The notes under the pieces are model-generated. The model did no database searches, had not been told where the DNA came from, and worked only from the letters and a program-made list of their open reading frames with translations. The position numbers and the translations under genes are program-made. From the NCBI RefSeq assembly GCF_016658545.1, contig NZ_JACVZC010000041.1:1-45162 (forward strand): a stretch of 45,162 bases of DNA. The letters run 5' to 3'. Positions 26,719 to 35,366 of this stretch are shown piece by piece. Within the stretch, counting starts at the first letter, position 1; every line of letters begins with the position of its first letter. The DNA comes from Pseudomonas sp. S37. GTDB lineage: Bacteria; Pseudomonadota; Gammaproteobacteria; Pseudomonadales; Pseudomonadaceae.

Positions 26719-26834
26719 CCTTTCCGACCGGTCCGGCGCCCCGGCAAGGCCGCTCCTACAGGGACCGCGCAAGCCGGGGCATACGCGTTCGATGTAGGAG
26801 CGGCCTTGCCGGGGCGCCGGACCGGTCGGAAAGG
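26719..26834. repeat. Very long perfect inverted repeat of the CAAGGCCGCTCC REP family
   Basis: Arms 26719-26760 and 26793-26834 are perfectly complementary over 42 bases, with a 32-base loop. The inner part is the REP core (GGCAAGGCCGCTCCTACA). The outer part (GACCGGTCCGGCGCCCC) extends well beyond the normal unit. It lies between the hutU control region and the end of hutD, so it is placed to end or stabilise the hutCD transcript. Confidence 0.95.
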
Positions 26835-26857
26835 GCTGCGCAGCAGCCCCGGCTATC

Positions 26858-27430
26858 TCAGTGTGAAATGAGTTCGATCAGGCAGAACCGCCCCTGAACC
26901 TCCAGCCCGAGCAATTCGTCGTTGCCTTCCAGCCGCAGGCAGTCATACAACCCCAACCGCTGCGTCTCACGCCCAGCCAGGGCCACCTCGACCTGGTTAC
27001 TGGCGGCAAACAGCAACACCGTCGACGCCAAGCTGTACACCCGATGGGTACCGTCCAGCCATTGCAACCGCGCCCGATAACGCAGCGGCGCATAGATCAG
27101 GTTGAAATCGCGAATCGCCCCGCCCAGCAGCTTGCAGCTGACCTGGCTCTCGCCACCGAAAGCAAACGCATCGAAGGGCAACAGTGGCCGGCTGGCCTGG
27201 CCGTCGACCAGCAGGCGCATGCCATCGCCCTGCAGCACGGTGATGATGCGCTGGTAACCGGCAAAGGTGGAAAAGCCGCCCGACTCCTCGATATCGGCAA
27301 TCGAAAGGCGCCAGCCAAAACCGTCCAGGCCCTCGCCACTGTCACGGGTGATTTCTTCGGTGAAACCGCCACCGTTTTTCCACGGCATGCGCGGGTAATC
27401 CTGCGCACGCAACACATGCAGCTGACTCAT
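26858..27430 (-). CDS. hutD: HutD family protein, accessory cupin of histidine utilisation
   Basis: 190 residues of the HutD family, a double cupin fold. The start MSQLHVLRAQDYPRMPWKNGGG followed by TEEI and then GFGWRLSIADIEESGGFSTFAGYQR are the family hallmarks. HutD is not an enzyme of the pathway; in P. fluorescens it is thought to limit hut expression, perhaps by binding an intermediate. ATG 27430 overlaps the hutC stop (ATGA) and GGAAGG lies upstream inside hutC, so hutC-hutD are translationally coupled. Confidence 0.95.
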   Translation of the reverse strand: MSQLHVLRAQDYPRMPWKNGGGFTEEITRDSGEGLDGFGWRLSIADIEESGGFSTFAGYQRIITVLQGDGMRLLVDGQASRPLLPFDAFAFGGESQVSCKLLGGAIRDFNLIYAPLRYRARLQWLDGTHRVYSLASTVLLFAASNQVEVALAGRETQRLGLYDCLRLEGNDELLGLEVQGRFCLIELISH

Positions 27431-28173
27431 TTGCTGAAACGTCCTTCCAGGCGGTGACGGGAACCGGGGTGGATCAGCCGCGCAGCGGTTACCGGCTGGC
27501 GGCCGGACCAGGTGCGACGGCGGATCAGCAGGCACGGCTCGCCCCGCTCGATCTGCAACAGACGGCACTCTTCCGGCTCGGCCAGGATCGCCTCGACCAC
27601 GTGCTCGCCTTCGGTCAGCGGTGCCACCTGCGACAGGTAGGCGTAGGGCGTCTGCCGGGTGAAGTCCTGCTTGAGGTAGTCGGGGGCGATGGCCGCGTTG
27701 ACGTAGCGGTCCTCGATCTGCACCGGCACGCCGTTCTCGAAATGCACGATCAGCGAATGGAACACCCGCTGGCCTTCGCGCATGTCCAGGGCCAGGGCGC
27801 GCTCGGAGCCTGCTGCTTCCTCGGTAAGTGTGATCACCTGGCAGCTATGCTGGTGGCCGCGCGCGGCAATTTCGTCGGCAATGTTGTTGACTTCGAACAA
27901 CGCCGAACGGCCCTTGGGTTCGGCGACGAAAGTACCCACACCTTGCATGCGCACCAGCAGGCCTTCGGCGGTGAGCTCGCGCAGGGCGCGGTTGATGGTC
28001 ATGCGGCTGAAGCCCAGCTGGCTGACCAGCTCGCTCTCCGAAGGTACCCGGTGATGCGGTGGCCAGCTGCCGTTGTCGATCTGCTGGATGATCATCTGTT
28101 TGACCCGGGCATAGAGCGGCGCCGGGCCCTCGCCCATCTGGGCAACCAGCGCGGAGACAGGAGGTGTCGGCAC
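27427..28173 (-). CDS. hutC: Histidine utilisation repressor HutC
   Basis: 248 residues, a GntR-family (HutC subfamily) regulator. The N-terminal winged helix-turn-helix (about 20-85) contains VPSESELVSQLGFSRMTINRALRELTAEGLL, and the C-terminal UTRA domain (about 100-240) binds the urocanate effector. GTG 28173 gives the known P. putida start MPTPPVSALVAQMGEG and has AGGA about 10 bases upstream; the longer reading to 28257 would cross the operator. It is divergent from hutF with a shared 109-base control region containing a HutC-type palindrome, so it probably represses itself and hutF. Confidence 0.97.
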   Translation of the reverse strand: MPTPPVSALVAQMGEGPAPLYARVKQMIIQQIDNGSWPPHHRVPSESELVSQLGFSRMTINRALRELTAEGLLVRMQGVGTFVAEPKGRSALFEVNNIADEIAARGHQHSCQVITLTEEAAGSERALALDMREGQRVFHSLIVHFENGVPVQIEDRYVNAAIAPDYLKQDFTRQTPYAYLSQVAPLTEGEHVVEAILAEPEECRLLQIERGEPCLLIRRRTWSGRQPVTAARLIHPGSRHRLEGRFSK

Positions 28174-28239
28174 GGCGGTGGATCCTTGTGCAAATAGAAT
28201 GAGCGGTAGCTTGCCGCAGTTTACCCGGCAGGCAAACGG

Positions 28240-28258
28240 CTGTATATGTATATACAAG
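28240..28258. promoter_or_regulatory. HutC-type operator between hutC and hutF
   Basis: TGTATAT-GT-ATATACA at 28241-28256 is a perfect 7-bp dyad, flanked to give CTGTATATGTATATACAAG. It shares the TGTAT/ATACA(AG) half-sites with the hutU operator but is longer. It lies 24 bases before the hutF start, between the two divergent genes, which suits repression of both. Confidence 0.8.
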
Positions 28259-28282
28259 TTAACAATAACAGGATTTGTACCG

Positions 28283-29647
28283 ATGCCCGCCTACTTCGCC
28301 GAACGCGCCCTGCTGCCCACGGGCTGGGCCAGCCATGTCCGCATCGAGGTCGCCAGCGATGGCCATGTGGCCAGTATCGAGCCAGGCGCCTCGGCTGAAG
28401 GCGCCGAGCGCTTGGCCGGCCCACTACTGCCCGGCATGCCCAACCTGCACTCGCATGCCTTCCAGCGCGCGATGGCAGGCCTGGCGGAAGTCGCTGGCAA
28501 CCCCAACGACAGTTTCTGGACCTGGCGCGACCTGATGTACCGCCTGGTCGGGCAGATCAGCCCGGACCAGCTACAGGTCATCGCCCGCCAGCTGTACATC
28601 GAAATGCTCAAGGCCGGCTACACCTCGGTCGCCGAATTCCACTACGTGCACCACGACCAGGCCGGCCAGCGCTACGCCGACCCGGCCGAGCTGTCGCGCC
28701 GCATCAGCGCGGCTGCGGTCGACAGCGGCATTGGCCTGACCTTGCTGCCGGTGCTGTACAGCCATGCCGGCTTTGGTGGCCAGGCGCCGAATGACGGGCA
28801 ACGGCGCTTCATCAACTCCACCGAACAATACCTGCAATTGCAAGCGCAGCTCGCCCCGCTGCTGGCCGCGCAACCGGCGCAGCAGCTGGGCCTGTGTTTC
28901 CACTCACTGCGGGCGGTAACGCCCGGGCAGATCGCCGAGGTGCTGGCCGCCAGCGACACGCAGTGCCCGGTGCATATCCACATTGCCGAACAGCAGAAGG
29001 AAGTGGACGACTGCCTGGCCTGGAGCGGCCTGCGCCCGCTGCAGTGGCTGTATGAGCATGTGGACGTGGACCGGCGCTGGTGCCTGGTGCACGCCACCCA
29101 TGCCGAGGCGGATGAAGTGACGGCCATGGCCCGCAGCGGTGCGGTGGCCGGGCTGTGTTTGACCACTGAAGCCAACCTGGGCGACGGGATTTTCCCGGCG
29201 GTGGACTTCCTCGCGCAGGGCGGGCGCATGGGCATTGGCTCGGACAGCCATGTGTCGCTTAGCGTGGTGGAAGAGCTGCGCTGGCTGGAATATGGTCAGC
29301 GCCTGCGTGACCAAAGGCGCAACCGCCTGTATCGCGGCGACCAGCCGATGGTCGGGCGCACGCTGTATGACGCCGCACTGGCGGGCGGTGCGCAGGCGCT
29401 GGGGCAGGCGGTCGGGGAGCTGGCCGTGGGCAAGCGGGCCGACTGGCTGGTGCTCGATGGACAAGACCCTTATATCGCCATGGCCGATGGCGATGCAATT
29501 CTCAACCGCTGGTTGTTTGCCGGGGGTGATCGCCAGGTGCGGGATGTGATGGTGAATGGGCAGTGGGTGGTGCGCCAGGGGCGGCATGCGCAGGAAGAGC
29601 AGAGCGGGCGGGCGTTTGCCGAGGTGTTGCGCCAACTTTTGGGCTGA
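28283..29647 (+). CDS. hutF: Formimidoylglutamate deiminase
   Basis: 454 residues of the amidohydrolase superfamily. HutF deiminates N-formimino-L-glutamate to N-formylglutamate and ammonia, the step that defines the pseudomonad five-step route. Metal-binding and catalytic motifs are NLHSHAFQRAMAG (about 50), HIHIAEQQKEVDDC (about 235), LVHATHA and IGSDSHVSLS (about 320). ATG 28283 (MPAYFAERALLPTGW) has AGGA 9 bases upstream; upstream in-frame codons overlap the hutC start region and operator. It is divergent from hutC and followed by three REP copies. Confidence 0.97.
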   Translation: MPAYFAERALLPTGWASHVRIEVASDGHVASIEPGASAEGAERLAGPLLPGMPNLHSHAFQRAMAGLAEVAGNPNDSFWTWRDLMYRLVGQISPDQLQVIARQLYIEMLKAGYTSVAEFHYVHHDQAGQRYADPAELSRRISAAAVDSGIGLTLLPVLYSHAGFGGQAPNDGQRRFINSTEQYLQLQAQLAPLLAAQPAQQLGLCFHSLRAVTPGQIAEVLAASDTQCPVHIHIAEQQKEVDDCLAWSGLRPLQWLYEHVDVDRRWCLVHATHAEADEVTAMARSGAVAGLCLTTEANLGDGIFPAVDFLAQGGRMGIGSDSHVSLSVVEELRWLEYGQRLRDQRRNRLYRGDQPMVGRTLYDAALAGGAQALGQAVGELAVGKRADWLVLDGQDPYIAMADGDAILNRWLFAGGDRQVRDVMVNGQWVVRQGRHAQEEQSGRAFAEVLRQLLG

Positions 29648-29668
29648 GGTGCTGGCAGTACGCTCGCA

Positions 29669-29793
29669 TTCGCGGGTGAACCCGCTCCCACAGGTACTGC
29701 ACCGGGCTGTAGGAGCGGGTTTACCCGCGAACACCGGCGAAGCCGGTGCCATCCACCGAGTCGCCTGCTTCGCGGGTGAACCCGCTCCTACAC
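29669..29793. repeat. Cluster of three REP copies after hutF
   Basis: Copies at 29669-29694 (forward), 29707-29731 (reverse) and 29769-29793 (forward), with cores GGGTGAACCC, GGGTTTACCC and GGGTGAACCC. The first two form an inverted pair; the third is alone and separated from it by a 7-bp hairpin (CACCGGC-GAA-GCCGGTG, 29732-29748). They lie between the convergent hutF and lipocalin genes. Confidence 0.92.
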
Positions 29794-29806
29794 AGCTCGA
29801 CGAAAC

Positions 29807-30379
29807 TCAGTGCATCTTGACGATCTGCTGGTCCGAAGCCCGCCAGATCAAGCGGCTGGTGTCATACCCCTGCTGACGCGCCCTGGACAGCAGGTTCTCG
29901 CGCTCCCACGCCGGCAGCGTCGGCGTGCGCGACAGAATCCACAGGTACTTGCGGTCCGGGCTACCGACAATGGCCGTGCGATAGTGCTCGTCCACATACA
30001 GAATCCAGTACTCGCCCCTTGCCACGCCCGGCACCAGCTTGGTGAACCAGTTATCGAACTCGACCCACAACTTGTCGGTGTGCCCCGGCTCCTGGATGTT
30101 CGCATGCCCTTCGGCACGCAGCCATTCGTCACCCATGGTGCGGCAGCGGTTTAGCACACCATAACTGCCATCAGGCTTGAGGTTGTAATGGGCTTCGGAC
30201 TGCTCGCAGCCATCCTGGAAGCGCATCGGCAGGCGCGCCAGCTCGTACCATTTGCCCTGGTAGCGCTTGAGGTCGACATTGCCGGCGGTTTTCGGCGCCA
30301 GCGGGTCGTGCACGGAGCCTGCACAACCGCCCAGCAGCAATGCCAGGCATACCCCCATCAGCAGGTATGCACGCCTCAT
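29807..30379 (-). CDS. blc: Outer-membrane lipocalin (Blc-like lipoprotein)
   Basis: 190 residues. A lipoprotein signal peptide ends in LLGGC with the lipidated Cys19. The lipocalin barrel follows, with NVDLKRYQGKWYELARLP (the G-x-W strand), NRCRTM and YWILYVDEHY..AIVGSPDRKYLWILSR, all close to bacterial lipocalin Blc. These proteins bind lysophospholipids or other amphipathic ligands in the envelope. ATG 30379 overlaps the stop of the preceding small lipoprotein gene (ATGA), so the two are co-translated. Confidence 0.94.
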   Translation of the reverse strand: MRRAYLLMGVCLALLLGGCAGSVHDPLAPKTAGNVDLKRYQGKWYELARLPMRFQDGCEQSEAHYNLKPDGSYGVLNRCRTMGDEWLRAEGHANIQEPGHTDKLWVEFDNWFTKLVPGVARGEYWILYVDEHYRTAIVGSPDRKYLWILSRTPTLPAWERENLLSRARQQGYDTSRLIWRASDQQIVKMH

Positions 30380-30630
30380 TTGAGGCCCTGCCCTGAATAC
30401 ATCAGTACTTTGTCAGCTGCGTACTGCACGCTGATGAAGCTCTTCTCGTCCCCCCAGGTGCAGCTGCTCATGCCCAGCGCACCAGAGCACTCGGTCGGCG
30501 TACCGAGCAACTGCTCGACCTCGGCCTTGTTCATACCGGCCTTGATCTTGGAATAGTTTTCCTGGTTGATCTTGCTGCAGGCAGTCAGGACGACGCACAG
30601 CGACAACAGGGCGAGGGAACGCAACGACAT
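30376..30630 (-). CDS. Small lipoprotein, DUF3862-like (BamE-related fold)
   Basis: 84 residues from ATG 30630, which has AGGAG 8 bases upstream; a GTG at 30639 would add three residues. The signal peptide ends VLTAC with lipidated Cys18. The mature part has NYSKIKAGMNKAEVEQLLGTPTEC, the helix-loop pattern of DUF3862 and related BamE/OmlA-like small lipoproteins, then a short strand-rich end with two more cysteines. Its role is unknown; the four-base overlap with the lipocalin gene suggests a joint envelope function. Confidence 0.88.
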   Translation of the reverse strand: MSLRSLALLSLCVVLTACSKINQENYSKIKAGMNKAEVEQLLGTPTECSGALGMSSCTWGDEKSFISVQYAADKVLMYSGQGLK

Positions 30631-30790
30631 GAAGGACACTCCTGGAGAGGTGAAAACAGGCGAGTGGCCTGCAGTGACCTTCGACGCGAAAATCCCTCCA
30701 GGGTTCCCTGCCCTCCCCCCTTTGCCCCCACACCATTGGTCGGTTGGCCACTACTGTGCGATTAATCACAAAGCATTAATCACCAGCCAA

Positions 30791-30816
30791 TAAAAAAGCC
30801 GCCCCGTTGGGGCGGC
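30791..30816 (-). terminator. Intrinsic terminator after the fbp-DUF924 operon
   Basis: GCCGCCCC / GGGGCGGC, an 8-bp perfect GC stem with a 3-base loop, followed on the minus strand by a run of six U. It lies 55 bases past the DUF924 stop. Confidence 0.92.
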
Positions 30817-30870
30817 CTTGCCGTGGCGGCGTACCGGTCGCGATGGCCTGCGCAGCAGGCTCTTGCAACT

Positions 30871-31467
30871 TCAGAACCGAGACCCAGGCTCCAGCAAAAA
30901 GTCCATCTCTTCACTGGTACTCGGCCGCTCCAGCACCAGGTTGCGGTGCGGGAAGCGCCCGAACCGGGCAATCACCCGCTGGTGCTGCTCGGCATAGTCG
31001 AGGAAGCCTTCGAACAGCCGCCGGTTGGCCTCGGGTTGCTCATCCAGCAGCGTCTGGTAGCGCTCGACGCACAGGTTCTGCCAGTCCAGCACCTCGGCAT
31101 GCTCCAGCACCAGCAGCACGAACACCCGCTGGATCGGCAGCAGCTGGTAGTCCCAGCCCTTCTGCAGGCCCTGCATGGCCACCACCTGGGCACGCCGGTC
31201 GCCCTCGAAGGCACGCGGCGTGTCGCGGTGGATCATGCGCGGCAACTGGTCCAGCAGGATCAGCAAACCGAGCCAGCCCTGCGGGCTCTGCTGCCAATCC
31301 TCGAGCCCACCCGCCAGGGCGTGCTCCATCAGGTCGCCGAACAGCGCCTGGGCGTCGGCATCGTGATGCTTGCCGAACCACAGCGTGCTCTTCTCGTCAG
31401 CCACGGCCTGGGGACTGGTACCCCAACCGAACCACCACTCCAGCAACGGCTGCCAAGGTGCGAGCAT
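30871..31467 (-). CDS. DUF924 family protein
   Basis: 198 residues, mostly helical, tryptophan-rich, of the DUF924 family. Recognisable parts are LEWWFGWG at the start, STLWFGKHHDAD, LGLLILLDQLPRMIHRDTPRAFEGDRRA and LPIQRVFVLLVLEHAE. The fold is tetratricopeptide-like; the biochemical function is unknown. ATG 31467 lies 3 bases after the fbp stop with AAGGAG upstream, so it is translated from the fbp message. Confidence 0.92.
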   Translation of the reverse strand: MLAPWQPLLEWWFGWGTSPQAVADEKSTLWFGKHHDADAQALFGDLMEHALAGGLEDWQQSPQGWLGLLILLDQLPRMIHRDTPRAFEGDRRAQVVAMQGLQKGWDYQLLPIQRVFVLLVLEHAEVLDWQNLCVERYQTLLDEQPEANRRLFEGFLDYAEQHQRVIARFGRFPHRNLVLERPSTSEEMDFLLEPGSRF

Positions 31468-31470
31468 GAC

Positions 31471-32481
31471 TTACTCCTTGTGGTAGGCGGTAACGCGCTC
31501 AACCTCTTCCTTCGAGCCGAGAATGACCGACACACGCTGGTGCAGGCCTTCAGGCTTGATGTCGAGGATGCGCTGGTAACCGTCGGTGGACACGCCGCCG
31601 GCCTGTTCGATGATGAACGACATCGGGTTGGCTTCGTACATCAGGCGCAGTTTGCCCGGTTTGCTTGGGTCGCGGGCATCACGTGGGTACATGAACAGGC
31701 CGCCACGGGTGAGGATGCGGTGCACATCGGCCACCATCGAGGCGATCCAGCGCATGTTGTAGTTTTTCTTCAGCGGGCCGGTCTCGCCTGCCAGCAGTTC
31801 GCCCACGTAGCGTTGAATCGGGGCTTCCCAGTGGCGCTGGTTGGACATGTTGATGGCGAACTCGGCGGTGCTTTCCGGTACGCGGATGTTTTCGTGGGTC
31901 AGCACAAAGCTACCCAGTTCGCGGTCCAGGGTAAAGCCCTTGACGCCGTTGCCCAGGGTGAGGATCAGCATGGTCTGCGGGCCGTAAATGGCGTAACCGG
32001 CGGCTACCTGCTGGGTGCCTGGCTGCAGGAAGGCGTTCTCGTTCAGGGTTTCGTTCTGGCTCAGGTACTCGTTAGGGCAACGCAGTACCGAGAAGATGGT
32101 GCCGACCGACACGTTGACGTCGATGTTGGACGAGCCGTCCAGCGGGTCGAAGACCAGCAGGTAGGCGCCTTTCGGGTACTTGCCCGGGATCTGGTAGGCA
32201 TTGTCCATTTCTTCGGACGCCATGCCGGCCAGGTGGCCGCCCCACTCGTTGGCTTCCAGCAGGATGTCGTTGGAAATCACGTCCAGCTTCTTCTGGACTT
32301 CGCCCTGCACGTTTTCAGTGCCCATGCTGCCCAGTACACCACCGAGGGCGCCTTTGGACACGTGATGGCTGATTTCCTTGCACGCACGCGCCACCACTTC
32401 GATCAGGAAGCGCAGATCGGCAGGGGTATTGTTGCTGCGGGTCTGCTCAATCAGATAGCGACTCAGGGTAACGCGGGACAT
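31471..32481 (-). CDS. fbp: Fructose-1,6-bisphosphatase class 1
   Basis: 336 residues, the standard class 1 length. It removes the 1-phosphate from fructose 1,6-bisphosphate in gluconeogenesis, needed when pseudomonads grow on organic or amino acids such as histidine-derived glutamate. The Mg2+ and substrate site [17 protein letters not shown] (about 105-120) and the later [15 protein letters not shown] are diagnostic. ATG 32481 with GGAG upstream. It leads a two-gene unit with the DUF924 gene. Confidence 0.97.
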   Translation of the reverse strand: MSRVTLSRYLIEQTRSNNTPADLRFLIEVVARACKEISHHVSKGALGGVLGSMGTENVQGEVQKKLDVISNDILLEANEWGGHLAGMASEEMDNAYQIPGKYPKGAYLLVFDPLDGSSNIDVNVSVGTIFSVLRCPNEYLSQNETLNENAFLQPGTQQVAAGYAIYGPQTMLILTLGNGVKGFTLDRELGSFVLTHENIRVPESTAEFAINMSNQRHWEAPIQRYVGELLAGETGPLKKNYNMRWIASMVADVHRILTRGGLFMYPRDARDPSKPGKLRLMYEANPMSFIIEQAGGVSTDGYQRILDIKPEGLHQRVSVILGSKEEVERVTAYHKE

Positions 32482-32632
32482 GTATGGCTCCGAATGGATG
32501 GGGGGAGATAAAAAACCCCCGCAGTTTACAGGGAGAGTTGCAGGCTAGCGAGTGATGAGACTCGCCACGGCTCTCAGACGGCACAATAGGTCGGTAGTTC
32601 AGCGTGCGCCAGGCCGGTGGTCGGAGTCGGCC

Positions 32633-32722
32633 CCATTCGCGGGTAAACCCGCTCCCACAGGGTCACTCACAGGCCTTGAGCGCTATGGAGTTCCCTGTGG
32701 GAGCGGGTTTACCCGCGAATGG
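32633..32722. repeat. REP palindrome pair between glgP and fbp
   Basis: Perfect 30-base inverted arms (32633-32662 and 32693-32722), core GGGTAAACCC, with a 30-base loop. It starts 7 bases past the glgP stop and is followed by a 150-base gap before fbp, so it probably marks the end of the glgP transcript. Confidence 0.93.
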
Positions 32723-32729
32723 CCTTACC

Positions 32730-35180
32730 TCAATCCAACGCCTTCCAGATCTCGGTCGCATACTCGCGAATGGTCCGGTCCGACGAGAACCAACCCATCC
32801 GCGCCGTATTCAGCACCGCCATGCGCCACCACTCCTGCGGCGCGTGCCACAGCTCCTCGACCCGGCGCTGGGCATCCCAGTAGGCATCGAAATCGGCGCA
32901 CACCAGGAAGCGGTCATAGGCCACCAACCCGTCGATCAGGCCGGTGTAGCGCGACGGGTCGTCCGGCGAGAACACCCCGCTGCGAATCGCCTGCAGCACA
33001 TCGCCCAGGCGGCTGGAGGCCGCAATGGCCGCATTGGCACCAAAGTCCCCGGCCTTGCGCCGTGCCTCCACCTGCTGCGCCGTGAGGCCAAAGATGAACA
33101 TGTTGTCGGCCCCCACCTGCTCGCACATCTCCACGTTGGCGCCATCCAGGGTGCCAATGGTCAGCGCGCCGTTCAGGCCGAACTTCATGTTGCTGGTGCC
33201 GGAGGCTTCATAGCCAGCGGTGGAAATCTGCTCGGACAGGTCCGCTGCCGGGATGATGCTCTCGGCCAGGCTGACGTTGTAGTTGGGCAGGAACACCACC
33301 TTGAGCAGGCCACGCACGGTCGGGTCGTTGTTCACCACCCGGGCGATGTCGTTGGCCAGCTTGATGATCAGCTTGGCCTGGTGGTAACTGGCCGCAGCCT
33401 TGCCGGCGAAGATCTTCACCCGTGGCACCCAGTGGGTGCTCGGGTCGTTGCGCATGGCCTGGTACAGCGCCACGGTGTGCAACAGGTTGAGCAGCTGGCG
33501 TTTGTACTCGTGGATGCGCTTGACCTGCACATCGAACAGCGCTTCGGGGTTGACCGTGACGCCGATGCGGTCCTGGATGATGCTGGCCAGGGCACGCTTG
33601 CTGTGCAGGCGCTGGGCGGCGAACTGCTTGCGGAAACCGGCCTTGTCAGCGAACGGCACCAGAGCAGCCAGGCGCCCTTCGGGGTCGTCCTTCAGCTCCG
33701 GCCCCAGCGCTTCGACAAGCATTTCGGTCAGCTGCGGGTTGGACTGGTACAGCCAACGGCGGAAGGTGATGCCGTTGGTCTTGTTGTTGATACGCTGCGG
33801 GTACAGCTTGTGCAGCTCGGCAAACACCGTGCTTTTCATCAGCTGGCTGTGCAGCGCCGATACGCCGTTGACGCTGTGCGAACCGAGAAACGCCAGGTTA
33901 CCCATGCGCACACGGCGGCCGTTGTCCTCCTCGATCAGCGACACCGCCCGCAATACGTCGAAATCGTGCAGGCCTTTGGCCCGCAGGCTGTCGATGTGAT
34001 AGGCGTTTATCAGGTAGATGATCTGCATGTGCCGCGGCAACATGCGTTCCATCAGTGCCACCGGCCAGGTTTCCAGGGCCTCGGGCAGCAGCGTGTGGTT
34101 GGTGTAGGCCAGGGTGCCGACGGTCAGCTCCCAGGCCGTGTCCCAAGGGATTTCATGTTGGTCGACCAGCAACCGCATCAATTCGGCCACGGCGATCGAC
34201 GGGTGGGTGTCGTTGAGCTGGATGGCCGCCGCGTCCGGCAGGTTGAGCAGGTTGTCGTGCATGTTCAAATGGCGGCGCAGCAGGTCTTGCAGCGAGGCCG
34301 AAACGAAGAAGTATTCCTGGCGCAGGCGCAACTCCTGGCCGGCCTCGGTGCTGTCGGCCGGGTACAGCACCCGCGAGATGCTCTCGGCCCTTGCCACTTC
34401 GGCGACTGCCCCCAGGTGGTCGCCGGCATTGAAGCGCTCCAGGTGCAGCTCTTCAAGAGCCCGCGCGCGCCACAAACGCAAGGTATTCACGCTGGAGCCT
34501 CGCCAGCCGACAACCGGGGTGTCATAGGCAACCGCGCGTACAGTCTCGCCAGGCGTCCACACCTGACGCTGCTGCCCGTGGTTGTCGCTGAGCGTTTCGA
34601 CGCTGCCGCCAAAGCTGATCGGGTAGATCACCTCGGCGCGCTCGAACTCCCAGGGGTTGCCGAAGTCCAGCCAGTTTTCGGTCTGCTCCTGCTGCCAGCC
34701 ATCGACCACCGCCTGGCGGAACAAGCCGTGCTCGTAGCGAATGCCGTAGCCGTGGGCGGCAATGCCCAAGGTCGACATGCTTTCCATGAAGCACGCGGCC
34801 AGGCGGCCCAGGCCGCCATTGCCCAACGCAGCGTCCGGCTCCAGCAGGCGGATACGCTCCAGGTCGACGTCCAGGCCCTCCAGCGCATCGCGGGCGATGT
34901 CCAGCAGGCCCAGGTTGCTCAGGCTGTCGTAGAGCAGGCGGCCGATAAGGAATTCCAGGGAAAGGTAATACACGCGCTTCTGGCTGCGCCGATAGGCCTG
35001 GCGGGTGTGGTCCATCCAGTGGTCGACCATGTGATCGCGCGCAGCCAGGGCGATGGCTTCGAACCAGTCATGGTCGAAGGCGTGCTCCGGGTCCTTGCCG
35101 ACCGCGTAGGTCAGCTTGTTCAGTACAGCGGCACGAAAATCCGCGACTTCGGCGTCACGAGCTTTGGGTTCCTGGGACAT
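32730..35180 (-). CDS. glgP: Glycogen/starch/alpha-glucan phosphorylase
   Basis: 816 residues, the full family length. It releases glucose 1-phosphate from alpha-1,4-glucans by phosphorolysis. N-terminal landmarks are RVYYLSLEFLIGRLL and ALGNGGLGRLAACFMES. The pyridoxal-phosphate lysine lies in EASGTSNMKFGLNGALTIGTLDGAN (about 650), and VQVKRIHEYKRQ precedes it. ATG 35180 has GAGGA upstream. No other glycogen genes are in the window; it stands as a single gene between REP elements and a divergent ykgJ-type gene. Confidence 0.97.
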   Translation of the reverse strand: MSQEPKARDAEVADFRAAVLNKLTYAVGKDPEHAFDHDWFEAIALAARDHMVDHWMDHTRQAYRRSQKRVYYLSLEFLIGRLLYDSLSNLGLLDIARDALEGLDVDLERIRLLEPDAALGNGGLGRLAACFMESMSTLGIAAHGYGIRYEHGLFRQAVVDGWQQEQTENWLDFGNPWEFERAEVIYPISFGGSVETLSDNHGQQRQVWTPGETVRAVAYDTPVVGWRGSSVNTLRLWRARALEELHLERFNAGDHLGAVAEVARAESISRVLYPADSTEAGQELRLRQEYFFVSASLQDLLRRHLNMHDNLLNLPDAAAIQLNDTHPSIAVAELMRLLVDQHEIPWDTAWELTVGTLAYTNHTLLPEALETWPVALMERMLPRHMQIIYLINAYHIDSLRAKGLHDFDVLRAVSLIEEDNGRRVRMGNLAFLGSHSVNGVSALHSQLMKSTVFAELHKLYPQRINNKTNGITFRRWLYQSNPQLTEMLVEALGPELKDDPEGRLAALVPFADKAGFRKQFAAQRLHSKRALASIIQDRIGVTVNPEALFDVQVKRIHEYKRQLLNLLHTVALYQAMRNDPSTHWVPRVKIFAGKAAASYHQAKLIIKLANDIARVVNNDPTVRGLLKVVFLPNYNVSLAESIIPAADLSEQISTAGYEASGTSNMKFGLNGALTIGTLDGANVEMCEQVGADNMFIFGLTAQQVEARRKAGDFGANAAIAASSRLGDVLQAIRSGVFSPDDPSRYTGLIDGLVAYDRFLVCADFDAYWDAQRRVEELWHAPQEWWRMAVLNTARMGWFSSDRTIREYATEIWKALD

Positions 35181-35299
35181 GCGGCATCCTCGGGCAAGTT
35201 GACGAAAGCGGAGGGAGATTGTTCAGCCTAGACGCTTCGACCGGGAGCGAAAGCCTGGGTTCGTGGTTTTCATGATCGTTTGCGCATTCGGTCAAAAGG

Positions 35300-35330
35300 T
35301 TGTTCATTAATTGAGCAATTCCGGTATGAT
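35300..35330 (+). promoter_or_regulatory. Possible sigma-70 promoter of the YkgJ-type gene
   Basis: TATGAT at 35325-35330 resembles a -10 box, with TTGTTC at 35300-35305 upstream (spacing 19, a little long). The stretch is AT-rich against its surroundings and lies 37 bases before the start codon. Weak evidence. Confidence 0.4.
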
Positions 35331-35366
35331 CGCGCGCCCCAAGACCGTGATTCACCCCCTATAAAG

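Noticed and set aside
32604..35231. 875-codon open frame on the plus strand opposite glgP
   Set aside because: It mirrors glgP exactly, has a His/Gln/Val-rich composition with no domain or motif, and includes REP sequence. GC-rich third positions keep antisense frames open.
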